In this document: piece by piece, positions 36,494 to 44,508 of the stretch
Position numbering within the stretch: the first letter of the stretch is position 1
Layout of the letters: each line of letters starts with the position of its first letter
Origin: SXNM01 sp964586155
Lineage (GTDB): Bacteria > Myxococcota_A > UBA9042
Direction: 5' to 3'
Assembly: GCA_964586155.1 (NCBI GenBank)
Contig: CAZPHC010000010.1
Location: 111,585-175,584 of the forward strand
DNA: 64,000 nt
Notes under the pieces: generated by a model
Databases searched by the model: none
What the model was told of the DNA's origin: nothing
Seen by the model: only the letters and a program-made list of their open reading frames with translations
Made by a program: the position numbers and the translations under genes

Positions 36494-37508
36494 GACCACC
36501 GCGCTCGTCTTCGGCCCGGCCTGGATCATCGCCGGCGTGATCGTGGTCGCGCTGCTGATCTACTCGCTCACGGGCGGTGCCGACTTCGGCGGCGGGGTCT
36601 GGGATCTCTTCGCCCGGGGCCCGCGCGCCGAACGCCAGCGCGAGGCCATCGAGCACGCGATCGCGCCGATCTGGGAGGCCAACCACGTCTGGCTGATCTT
36701 GGTCGTGGTGCTGCTCTTTGTCTGCTTCCCCAGCGCATTCGCGGCGTTGACCACGGCGCTGCACATCCCGCTGACGCTGATGCTGATCGGCGTCGTGCTG
36801 CGTGGCTCGGCCTTCACCTTCCGCTCGTACGACATCGGCCCGGGCGCCACCGAGCGCGGCCGGCTGTGGACGCGGGTCTTCGCCATCAGCAGCGTGATCA
36901 CGCCGGTGATGCTCGGCGTCTGCCTGGGCGCGGCGGTGTCGGGCGCGCTGCGACTGGACGCCCAGGGCCGCGTGATCACCGACTTCGTCTCGGCGTGGTG
37001 GGCGCCGTTCCCCTTCGCGCTCGGGGCGATGGTGCTCGCGCTCTTTGCCCTGATCGCCGCGGTCTACCTCGCCGCCGAGCATCGCGAAGATCCGCTCGCC
37101 GAGGACTTCCGCGTCCGCGGCCTCTGGGCCGGCGGCGCGACCTTCGTCGGCGCGTGGCTGGCGTTCTGGCTGGCCGAGGCCGGCGCGCCGGCGCTGCGAT
37201 TGGGCCTGAGCGCCGGGCCCGACGCGATGATCGGCCAGGCCCTGACCGGGGCTTGCGCGCTGCTGACGATGGCCGCGCTCTGGACGCGGCGCTACCGCGT
37301 CGCCCGCCTGGCGGTGATGGCCCAGACGACCGGCATCGTGCTCGGCTGGGCGGCCAACCAGTTCCCGTACCTGATCGTGCCGGACGTGCGCGTCGACCTC
37401 GCGGCCGCCTCGGACGCCGTGCTCTGGCCGGTCGTCGGCGCCCTCGGCATCGGCAGCCTGGTCCTGGTGCCGGCGTTCTGGGCCCTGTACAGCGTGTTCA
37501 AGCGCTGA
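36486..37508 (+). CDS. cydB: Cytochrome bd-type ubiquinol oxidase subunit II
   Basis: A 340-residue membrane subunit with the family landmarks LTGGADFGGGVWDLFA, then EANHVWLI, then RGSAFTFR. It forms the heterodimer with CydA. The ATG lies inside the last codons of cydA (8-base overlap), so expression is coupled. I see no cydX-like small gene in the following 190 bases. Confidence 0.95.
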   Translation: MVETTALVFGPAWIIAGVIVVALLIYSLTGGADFGGGVWDLFARGPRAERQREAIEHAIAPIWEANHVWLILVVVLLFVCFPSAFAALTTALHIPLTLMLIGVVLRGSAFTFRSYDIGPGATERGRLWTRVFAISSVITPVMLGVCLGAAVSGALRLDAQGRVITDFVSAWWAPFPFALGAMVLALFALIAAVYLAAEHREDPLAEDFRVRGLWAGGATFVGAWLAFWLAEAGAPALRLGLSAGPDAMIGQALTGACALLTMAALWTRRYRVARLAVMAQTTGIVLGWAANQFPYLIVPDVRVDLAAASDAVLWPVVGALGIGSLVLVPAFWALYSVFKR

Positions 37509-37524
37509 GGCGATCGACGACGAG

Positions 37525-37554
37525 GGCGGGCGTCCGCGGCGATCGGTGCCCGCC
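37525..37554 (+). terminator. Candidate hairpin terminator after cydB
   Basis: GGCGGGC at 37525-37531 and GCCCGCC at 37548-37554 form a perfect 7-base stem with a 16-base loop, 17 bases after the cydB stop. There is no T-run, so it is only a candidate. Confidence 0.35.
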
Positions 37555-37698
37555 GTGGCTGTCACGTCCGGGCCGCTCCCGCGTCATGGGGCTGCGCGTG
37601 CGCGCCGGGGGTTGTTCCGACGCCTCGGCGTGGTACTCACGCCCACTGCCAACGCCGCTTCCGCACGGCGCGCGACGACGCGCCGACCAGGAGCCTCG

Positions 37699-38967
37699 AT
37701 GACCGCGGACCTCGCACGGCGATTCCAGACGATCCGGGCGACGACCGACGCCCTCGCCGCGCCGTTGTCGGCCGAGGATCAACTGCTGCAGGCCACGCCG
37801 ATGGCGAGCCCGACCAAATGGCATCGCGCGCATACGACCTGGTTCTTCGAGGCGTTCGTGCTCGAGCCGGCGGGGATCGCGCCCGTCGACCCGGCCTACG
37901 CGTTCCTGTTCAACTCGTACTACGACGCCGTCGGGCCGCGCCTGGCCCGTCCGTTGCGCACGCTGTTGTCGCGGCCGACGGCGCTCGAGGTCACGGCCTA
38001 CCGCCACGAGGTCGACGCGCGCGTGCTGGCGGCGATCGGCCGCGGCGACGTCCGCGCCGAGATCGTCGAGCTCGGCCTGCAGCACGAGCAGCAGCACCAA
38101 GAGCTGATCTTGACCGACATCCTGCACGCCTTCGCCCTGAACCCCATCGCGCCGGTGATGCGCCCGCTGGACGAGGCGTCGATCGGCGCGGGATCGCGGG
38201 CCGATCGCGGCGCCAGCGGCGGTTGGAGCCAGTACGCCGGCGGCGTGGTCGAGATCGGCAGCGCCGGCGAGGGCTTCGCCTACGACAACGAGGGCCCGCG
38301 CCATCGGGTCTACCTGCAGCCCTTCGCGCTGGCCGACCGCCCGATCAGCGTCGGCGAGCTGCGCGCCTTCATCGCCGAGGGGGGCTACCAGACGCCGTCG
38401 CTCTGGCTGGTCGACGGCTTCGCCCGGGCCCAGGCCGAGGGCTGGACGCAGCCGCTGCATACACGCGGCACCGGCGCGGCGCTCGAGGTCTTCACCCTGC
38501 ACGGCTGGCGCCGCCCCGGCGACGACGAGCCGGCGTCGCACCTGAGCTTCTGGGAGGCCGACGCGATCGCGCGCTTCTTGGGCGGCCGCCTGCCGACCGA
38601 GGCCGAGTGGGAGCACGCGGCCCAAGGTGTCGATCCGGACCGCGGCAACTTCGCCGACGGCGCCTGGTTGCCGCAGGCCGCTGCGACGGCGACGCACGGC
38701 GACCGCGCCGACGCACCGCACGCACCGCAGCAGCTCTTTGGCGACGTCTGGGAGTGGACGCGCTCGAGCTACGAGCCCTACCCCGGCTACCGGCCGGCGG
38801 CGGGCGCGCTCGGCGAGTACAACGGCAAGTTCATGGCCCAGCAGGTCGTGCTGCGCGGCGGCTCGTGCCTGTCGCCGCGCGGGCATCTGCGTGCCTCGTA
38901 TCGCAACTTCTGGCCGCCCGAGACGCGGTTCCAGATGGCGGGCGCCCGCTTGGCCCGCGACCTCTGA
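37699..38967 (+). CDS. egtB: Ergothioneine biosynthesis sulfoxide synthase EgtB
   Basis: A 422-residue non-heme iron enzyme. The DinB-like N-terminus carries the iron ligands His42 in WHRAHTTWFFE and His129/His133 in LQHEQQHQE. Residues 185-422 form the FGE-sulfatase-like domain, ending in the diagnostic block LRASYRNFWPPETRFQMAGARLA. EgtB joins hercynine to gamma-glutamylcysteine or cysteine with oxygen to give the sulfoxide precursor of ergothioneine. AGGAG is six bases before the ATG. It is the first gene of the operon with DUF427 and egtD. Confidence 0.95.
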   Translation: MTADLARRFQTIRATTDALAAPLSAEDQLLQATPMASPTKWHRAHTTWFFEAFVLEPAGIAPVDPAYAFLFNSYYDAVGPRLARPLRTLLSRPTALEVTAYRHEVDARVLAAIGRGDVRAEIVELGLQHEQQHQELILTDILHAFALNPIAPVMRPLDEASIGAGSRADRGASGGWSQYAGGVVEIGSAGEGFAYDNEGPRHRVYLQPFALADRPISVGELRAFIAEGGYQTPSLWLVDGFARAQAEGWTQPLHTRGTGAALEVFTLHGWRRPGDDEPASHLSFWEADAIARFLGGRLPTEAEWEHAAQGVDPDRGNFADGAWLPQAAATATHGDRADAPHAPQQLFGDVWEWTRSSYEPYPGYRPAAGALGEYNGKFMAQQVVLRGGSCLSPRGHLRASYRNFWPPETRFQMAGARLARDL

Positions 38968-39007
38968 TCGACCCGCCGCGGCCGCGACCGCGCACCAGGA
39001 GACCACC

Positions 39008-39292
39008 ATGGCCACCGCGACTTGGAAGGGCGCGACCATCGCCCGGAGCGACGACGTCGAGATCGTCGAAGGCAACGTCTACTTCCCGCGCGACGCGGTG
39101 AACCCGGAGCACCTGCGGCCCAACCCGCACCAGACGGTCTGCGGCTGGAAGGGCACCTGCGACTACTTCGATGTGGTCGTCGGCGCCGAGGTCAACGAGG
39201 CCGCCGCCTGGACCTACCCGACGCCCAAGCCGGCCGCCGCCAACATCGCCGGCTACATCGCCTTCTGGCGCGGCGTGCAGGTGACGCGATGA
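39008..39292 (+). CDS. DUF427 protein in the ergothioneine operon
   Basis: A 94-residue single-domain DUF427 protein: TWKGATIARSDDVEIVEGNVYFPRDAV, then TVCGWKGTCDYFDVVVG, then AWTYPTPKPAAANIAGYIAFW. AGGAGA precedes the ATG. It begins 40 bases after egtB, and its stop overlaps the egtD start by four bases (ATGA), so it is coupled to egtD. Function unknown; the position suggests a role in or beside ergothioneine formation. Confidence 0.93.
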   Translation: MATATWKGATIARSDDVEIVEGNVYFPRDAVNPEHLRPNPHQTVCGWKGTCDYFDVVVGAEVNEAAAWTYPTPKPAAANIAGYIAFWRGVQVTR

Positions 39293-40239
39293 GCGCCGAG
39301 GCCGCAGCTGCGGTCTTTTCGGGCCTGTTCGCGGCGAAGCGCTCGCTGCCGACCTGGTTGCTCTATGACGACGCGGGCTGTGCGCTCTACGAGCAGATCA
39401 CGACCCTGCCGGAGTACTACCTGACGCGCGCCGAGACGGCGGTGCTGGCGGCACACGCCGACGCGATCGTGGCGCTCGCGACCGACGACGGCGGCGGCAT
39501 CGCGCTCGCCGAGATCGGCGCCGGATCCGCGACCAAGACCGAACTGCTGCTGGCCGCGGCCCTGCGCCGGACGCAACACGCCAGCTTCCTGGCCTGCGAC
39601 ATCGCGCCGGGCCCGCTGGCCGAGGCCCGCGCCCGGCTGCAGGGGCGCTTCCCGGGGCTCGCCGTGAGCACCTTCGCCGGCCGCCACCTGCAGGCGGGGC
39701 CCGCGATCGCGGCGCTGCCCGACCGCCAGGTCCTACTCTTCCTCGGCAGCTCGATCGGCAACTACCCCGACGCCGAGGCGATCGCGCTGCTCGGTGGGCT
39801 GCGGCCTTCGCTGCGGCCCGGCGCGCTGCTGGTGCTCGGCACCGACATGAACCTCGACCCGGCGACCGTGATCCCGGCCTATGACGACGCGGCCGGGGTC
39901 ACGTCGGCGTTCAGCCTGAATGTGCTGACGCGCCTGAACCGCGAGTACGACGCCACGTTCGACCTCTGCGGCTTCCGCCACGCGGCCCGTTGGCGTCCCG
40001 AGCACAAGAACATCGAGATCAGCCTGCAATCGCTGGTCGATCAGCGGGTCACCATCGGCGCGCTCGGCCGCGAGGTTCAGTTCGCGGCCGGCGAGCACGT
40101 CCACCTCGAGACTTGCGCCAAATACGACCAGCGCCGGGTCGACGGCATCCTGGCGGCGGCCGGCTTCCGTCCGAGCGCGCAATTCCGCGACGAATCGGGC
40201 CGCTACGCCGTCCAGGTCGCGGTCGCCGCCCCGCGCTGA
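39289..40239 (+). CDS. egtD: L-histidine N-alpha-methyltransferase EgtD
   Basis: The 316-residue enzyme has the EgtD N-terminus (LPTWLLYDDAGCALYEQITTLPEYYLTRAE), the SAM site EIGAGSATKTELLL near residue 80, FLGSSIGNY near 155, and the tail HVHLETCAKYDQRRVDGILAAAGF. It trimethylates histidine to hercynine, the substrate of EgtB. The other pathway genes (egtA, egtC, egtE) are not in the window. It ends about 25 bases before the iron operon promoter. Confidence 0.95.
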   Translation: MSAEAAAAVFSGLFAAKRSLPTWLLYDDAGCALYEQITTLPEYYLTRAETAVLAAHADAIVALATDDGGGIALAEIGAGSATKTELLLAAALRRTQHASFLACDIAPGPLAEARARLQGRFPGLAVSTFAGRHLQAGPAIAALPDRQVLLFLGSSIGNYPDAEAIALLGGLRPSLRPGALLVLGTDMNLDPATVIPAYDDAAGVTSAFSLNVLTRLNREYDATFDLCGFRHAARWRPEHKNIEISLQSLVDQRVTIGALGREVQFAAGEHVHLETCAKYDQRRVDGILAAAGFRPSAQFRDESGRYAVQVAVAAPR

Positions 40240-40265
40240 GGCCGACCTGGATCGCGGGCGATCTA

Positions 40266-40294
40266 TTGACATTGAAAATCAGTTTCAGTAAACC
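40266..40294 (+). promoter_or_regulatory. Promoter of the iron operon
   Basis: TTGACA at 40266-40271 is a perfect -35 element, followed by 17 bases and a weak -10 (TAAACC, 40289-40294). The spacer is filled by a Fur-like box. A transcript from here would have a leader of about 110 bases before the DUF4856 gene. Confidence 0.5.
40273..40287. promoter_or_regulatory. Fur-like box 1
   Basis: TGAAAAT-C-AGTTTCA follows the 7-1-7 Fur consensus (TGATAAT-N-ATTATCA type) and lies between the -35 and -10 elements. Binding here would block RNA polymerase. The downstream genes (imelysin, TonB receptor) support iron control. Confidence 0.6.
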
Positions 40295-40333
40295 CCTGCT
40301 CAGCGAGGCCGGAGCGCGCGCGCGCATCCGCCT

Positions 40334-40355
40334 GGCTGAAACTGAATGTTGATAT
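40334..40355. promoter_or_regulatory. Fur-like box 2
   Basis: A second A/T-rich element (TGAAACTGA then TGTTGATATCA) repeats CTGAAACTGA of box 1 in opposite orientation. The two 10-base copies (40279-40288 and 40334-40343) are perfectly complementary, 45 bases apart. It could be a second regulator site or form a hairpin in the leader. Confidence 0.45.
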
Positions 40356-40418
40356 CACAGCACCGGTGCCTAGACTGCCGGTCCACCGCCCCCGAAGAGG
40401 GCGCGACGAGAGTTGCCC

Positions 40419-41918
40419 ATGTACCTGCCCCATGCCCAACGCCCCCAGACCTCCCCGCTGTCGCGCCTGCTCGCCTCGTCCGGGCTGATCGTCGGCGCCG
40501 CGCTGCTCGGCCTCGCCGGCTGCAGCAGCGACGACGGCGCCAGCGAGGACACCGCGCCGACCCTGCCCGCGACCTACACCTTCGGCAGCCAGCTCGAGCC
40601 GGGCACGTCGTCGGTCTCCTACACCGGCCAGGTGCAGCGCCAGCTGCTGATCGACCAGATCTCCGAGCTGATGGAGGGTGCCACCGACGGCATCGACGGC
40701 GGCAAGGCGCCCAAGGCCGGCGAGCTCGAGGCGGCGCTGCTCTTCCTCTACGCCTTCGATCCCAGCACCGGCAGCGGCGCCGCGATCGGCCGGGAGACGA
40801 CGCCGCCGACGCTGCAGACGACCTGGGGCGACCTGGCGAGCAACGCGCGCCTCAGCAACAAGATTGCCGGCAAGGACCCGATCGGCCAGCACCGCGACTG
40901 GGAGACCCAGGGCCTGCTCGGCTGGCCCGAGGCCAAGGGGCCGGACGCGCTGATCCGCGGCTGGATCAAGGAGTTCGACAAGCGCGCCGTCGATCGCGCT
41001 GCCGGCAAGGTCGGCACCGGCGCCGACGGCAAGCCGCTCGCGACCGTCCAGGTCACCGAGCAGGGCCACAACCTGCAAGAACTCGTGCAGAAGCTGCTGC
41101 TCGGCGCGGTCGCCTACAGCCAGGCCGCAGACGACTACCTGGACGACGACACCCCCGGCAAGGGCCTGCTCTCGGACCACAGCAAGGGCGAGGACGACGG
41201 CGACGCCGCCACCGCGCTGGAGCACGCCTGGGACGAGGCGTTCGGCTACTTCGGTGCCGCGCGCGACTACGGCGACTACAGCGCCGCCGACCTCGCCGGC
41301 AAGAGCACCGGCCCGCGCAGCAAGGGCGTCTTTGACACCGACGGCGACGGCAAGATCGACCTGCGCAGCGAGGCCAACTACGGCTTCGCCAAGTACTGCG
41401 GCCGCCGCGACGACGCCGCCGCCGCGATCGCGCCGACCAAGATGAAGCAGCGCGTCTGGGACGCCTTCCGCCGCGGCCGCGCCCGCCTCGCCGCGACCAA
41501 GCCGGGCGCGCTGCCCGCCACGACGCTCGCGGCGCTCAAGGCCGACCGCGACGACGCCCTGCGCGCCTGGGAGGAGTGCATCGCCGCCAACGTCATCCAC
41601 TACAGCAACGAGGCGCTCGGCGATCTGGCCAAGGCCGCCGCCGGCAAGGGCTGGGACCACGCCGAGGCCGCCGGGCATTGGTCCGAGGCCAAGGCCTTCG
41701 CGTTGGGCCTGCAGTTCTCGCGCTTCTCGATGCTCAGCGAGGCGCAGCTCAAGGAGCTCTACGCCAAGATGGGCGACGCCCCGACGCTCGGCAACGCCGA
41801 CGCCGCGGCGATCGCCAAGGCCCAGGCCGACCTGCGCGCCGCCCGCCAGCTGGTGATGGACGCCTACGGCTTCGACGCCAAGCTGCGCGGCGACGACAAC
41901 GGCGAAGGGGGCTGGTGA
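40419..41918 (+). CDS. DUF4856 lipoprotein, iron operon
   Basis: The 499-residue lipoprotein (LGLAGC lipobox) matches DUF4856: ATYTFGSQLEPGTSSVSYTGQVQRQLLIDQISELM at the start, then helical repeats and a tail with LRAARQLVMDAYGFDAKLR. DUF4856 genes are found beside imelysins in iron-uptake loci. An EF-hand-like DTDGDGKID occurs near residue 308. ATG 40419 is chosen; a TTG at 40413 is possible. The stop overlaps the imelysin start (TGATG). Confidence 0.85.
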   Translation: MYLPHAQRPQTSPLSRLLASSGLIVGAALLGLAGCSSDDGASEDTAPTLPATYTFGSQLEPGTSSVSYTGQVQRQLLIDQISELMEGATDGIDGGKAPKAGELEAALLFLYAFDPSTGSGAAIGRETTPPTLQTTWGDLASNARLSNKIAGKDPIGQHRDWETQGLLGWPEAKGPDALIRGWIKEFDKRAVDRAAGKVGTGADGKPLATVQVTEQGHNLQELVQKLLLGAVAYSQAADDYLDDDTPGKGLLSDHSKGEDDGDAATALEHAWDEAFGYFGAARDYGDYSAADLAGKSTGPRSKGVFDTDGDGKIDLRSEANYGFAKYCGRRDDAAAAIAPTKMKQRVWDAFRRGRARLAATKPGALPATTLAALKADRDDALRAWEECIAANVIHYSNEALGDLAKAAAGKGWDHAEAAGHWSEAKAFALGLQFSRFSMLSEAQLKELYAKMGDAPTLGNADAAAIAKAQADLRAARQLVMDAYGFDAKLRGDDNGEGGW

Positions 41919-43120
41919 TGGCAGACCTCGCGCGCGGGATCGCCGCCCTGCTCGGCCTGACGCTGGTCACTGCCTGCGGCAACGGCACGAGCAAGACCAA
42001 CAAGGTCGACCCCTTCGAGGACGACCGCTTCGACCGGCGGGCGATGCTCGTCGACCAGGCGGCCGAGGTCGTGCGGCCCGAGATCGCGGCGTTTTCGCTC
42101 GACGCCACCGCGCTGGACGAGGCGGTCGCCGCCTGGGTCGCCGCCGGGGCCAAGGCCGACGGCCGCGCCGCCGCCCAGGCCGCCTGGAAGGCCGCGTTCC
42201 TGCGCTGGCAGCGGCTCGAGGTCTGGCGCTTCGGCCCCGCCGCGATGGACGACAACGCCCTGCGCGACCGCATCTACTCGTGGCCGGTCACCAGCGCTTG
42301 CGCCGTCGACCAGGCGACCGCGGCCTGCGATCCGGCCAAGGGCTGCGACGCGACGGTCGCGCTGGTCAACCGCAAGGGCCTCGACGCGCTCGAGGCGCTG
42401 CTGTTCCGCGACGGCACCGACCACGCCTGCCCGCCCCAGGCCGCGCCCGACGGCTGGGACGCCCTCGACGAGGCCGCGCGCTGGGCCCGACGCGGCGCCT
42501 GGGCCAAGGCCGTCGCCGCCGACCTGCGCGCCGCCGCGACGACGCTGCACGACGCATGGAAGGCCGACGGCGGCGACTACGTCACGACGCTGGCCAAGGC
42601 CGGCGAGCTGGGCAACCCGTTCCCGTCGCTGCGTGAGGCGGTGAACCATTGGAGTGACGCGCTCTTCTACGTCGACACCGAGACCAAGACGATGAAGCTC
42701 GGCCAGCCGCCGGGCATCGTCGCCAACCCCTGCGGCCTGTTCGGTGAGCCATGCGCGCAGGCGCTCGAGTCGCGCTGGGCGCACCTGAGCAAGGAGGCCA
42801 TCGTCGCGAACGTGCAAGCGTTCCGCATCGCCGTCATCGGCCGCGACAAGGGCGACGCGTCCTCCGGGCCGGGGATCAAGGCCTGGCTGACGGCCGTGGG
42901 CGCCGGGGAGCTCGCTGGGACCCTGACCGCGCAGACCGACGCCTGCCTGTCGACGTGCCAGGCGATCCCGGGCTCGCTGGCCGAGGCGCTGGTCAAGGAC
43001 CCCGACGCGGTCAAGGCGGCGTTCGAGGCCTGTCGCTCGCTCGGCATCACGATGAAGACCTCGCTGGCGACCACGCTCGGCCTCGACCTGCCCGACTCGG
43101 CCGCCGCGGACGCCGACTGA
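41918..43120 (+). CDS. Imelysin family lipoprotein
   Basis: A 400-residue lipoprotein (LTLVTAC lipobox) of the imelysin (IrpA/EfeM-like) family. The signature WQRLEVWRFGP and the GxxxxE metal motif G154-LDAL-E159 (GLDALEALLF) are present. Imelysins bind iron or help its uptake at the cell envelope. AAGGGGG precedes the ATG. It is overlapped by one base at both ends with neighbours, so it is firmly part of the operon. Confidence 0.88.
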   Translation: MADLARGIAALLGLTLVTACGNGTSKTNKVDPFEDDRFDRRAMLVDQAAEVVRPEIAAFSLDATALDEAVAAWVAAGAKADGRAAAQAAWKAAFLRWQRLEVWRFGPAAMDDNALRDRIYSWPVTSACAVDQATAACDPAKGCDATVALVNRKGLDALEALLFRDGTDHACPPQAAPDGWDALDEAARWARRGAWAKAVAADLRAAATTLHDAWKADGGDYVTTLAKAGELGNPFPSLREAVNHWSDALFYVDTETKTMKLGQPPGIVANPCGLFGEPCAQALESRWAHLSKEAIVANVQAFRIAVIGRDKGDASSGPGIKAWLTAVGAGELAGTLTAQTDACLSTCQAIPGSLAEALVKDPDAVKAAFEACRSLGITMKTSLATTLGLDLPDSAAADAD

Positions 43121-44508
43121 TGTCCACGCCCCTCGGCCAACGCCTGCAGCAGCCCATCGACGCGGCGTCCCTGACGCTGTGGCGCGTGCTCTTCGGCGTG
43201 CTGATGGCCGTGACCCACGCCCGCTTCGTCGCCGAGGGCTGGGTCGAGGCCTTCTACGTCGCGCCGGCGTTCCGCTTCGCTTATTGGGGCCTCGGCTGGT
43301 TGCCGTCGCTGCCGGGGCCGGCGCTGGTGGCGCTGCACCTGCTGCTGGCGTGCATGGGCCTTGCGCTCGCCGCCGGCAGGGCGCCGCGGACGATGGCGCT
43401 GCTGCTCGGCCTCGGCATGGCCTACACCGACGCGCTCGACCTGACGAACTACCTCAACCACCACTGGCTGGCGGTGCTGCTCTGTGGCCTCGGCGCGCTG
43501 ACGATGCCCCGGCGCGACCAGGCGACGGCGCCGACCTGGGCGCTGTGGCTGCTGCGGGCGCAGGTGGCGATCGTCTACGTCTTCGCCGCGATCGCGAAGA
43601 TGGGGCCCGATTGGCTGCTCTATGGCCAGCCGCTCAACACCTGGCTCGTCGCCCGCAACGACTGGCCGCTGCTCGGGCCGCTGTTCGAGCTGCGCGAGAC
43701 GGCGATCGCGATGTCGTGGGCCGGGATGCTCTACGACCTGACGATCCCGGCGTGGCTGCTCTGGCGACGCTCGCGGCCCTACGCCCTGGTGGTGCTGGTC
43801 AGCTTCCACACGATGACGGCGCTGCTGTTCCGCATCGGCATCTTCCCGTGGTTGATGACGATCAACGCGCTGCTCTTCTTGCCGCCCGACTGGCCCCGCC
43901 ACCTGCGCGCCGGTCGCTGGCTGCTGGCCCGGATCTGCGCGCCGATCGCGGCCGCCGCCGCGCCCGCCTTGCGCCCCTGGCAGCTCGCCGCCCTCGGCCT
44001 GTACCTGCTGCTGCAGGTCGCCGTGCCGCTGCGCTGCTTCGCCTACCCCGGCCCGGTGCTCTGGGCCGAGGAGGGGATGCGCTTCTCCTGGCGGGTGATG
44101 GTGCGCGAGAAGCACGGCGACGTGAGCTTCCGCGTCCGCCGCGCCGACGGCCGCGAGGTCCGCCAGGAGCCGCGCCATTGGCTCGACAGCCGCCAGGCCC
44201 GCGAGATGGCCAGCCAGCCCGACATGATCTTGCAGCTCGCCCACCGCGTCGCCGCCGACCACCGTGCCCGCGGCGACGGCGAGGTCGCGGTCTTCGCCGA
44301 CGCCTGGGTCAGCCTCAACGGCCGGCCGCCGGTGCGCATGATCGACCCGGACGTCGACCTGGCCCGCGAGGCCGACACGTTGGCGCCGAAGCCCTGGATC
44401 TTGCCGCCACCTCCCGGCCCGCCCGGCCAATTCGGTCGCAGCGTGTTCGCCCCGGGCACGCCCGCGGCCGAGCGCAGCGCGCAGGCGACCGCGCAGGAGC
44501 TCCCGTGA
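43120..44508 (+). CDS. HTTM-domain membrane protein (gamma-carboxylase-like)
   Basis: The 462-residue protein has at least eight membrane helices and the HTTM pattern shared with vitamin K-dependent gamma-carboxylase (LTLWRVLFGVLMAVTHARFV, then LLRAQVAIVYVFAAIAKMGPDWLLYGQPL, then FHTMTALLFRIGIFPWLM). A soluble C-terminal part of about 160 residues follows. Bacterial members are rarely characterised; their presence in imelysin/TonB operons is a recurring context. The start overlaps the imelysin stop by one base. Confidence 0.88.
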   Translation: MSTPLGQRLQQPIDAASLTLWRVLFGVLMAVTHARFVAEGWVEAFYVAPAFRFAYWGLGWLPSLPGPALVALHLLLACMGLALAAGRAPRTMALLLGLGMAYTDALDLTNYLNHHWLAVLLCGLGALTMPRRDQATAPTWALWLLRAQVAIVYVFAAIAKMGPDWLLYGQPLNTWLVARNDWPLLGPLFELRETAIAMSWAGMLYDLTIPAWLLWRRSRPYALVVLVSFHTMTALLFRIGIFPWLMTINALLFLPPDWPRHLRAGRWLLARICAPIAAAAAPALRPWQLAALGLYLLLQVAVPLRCFAYPGPVLWAEEGMRFSWRVMVREKHGDVSFRVRRADGREVRQEPRHWLDSRQAREMASQPDMILQLAHRVAADHRARGDGEVAVFADAWVSLNGRPPVRMIDPDVDLAREADTLAPKPWILPPPPGPPGQFGRSVFAPGTPAAERSAQATAQELP

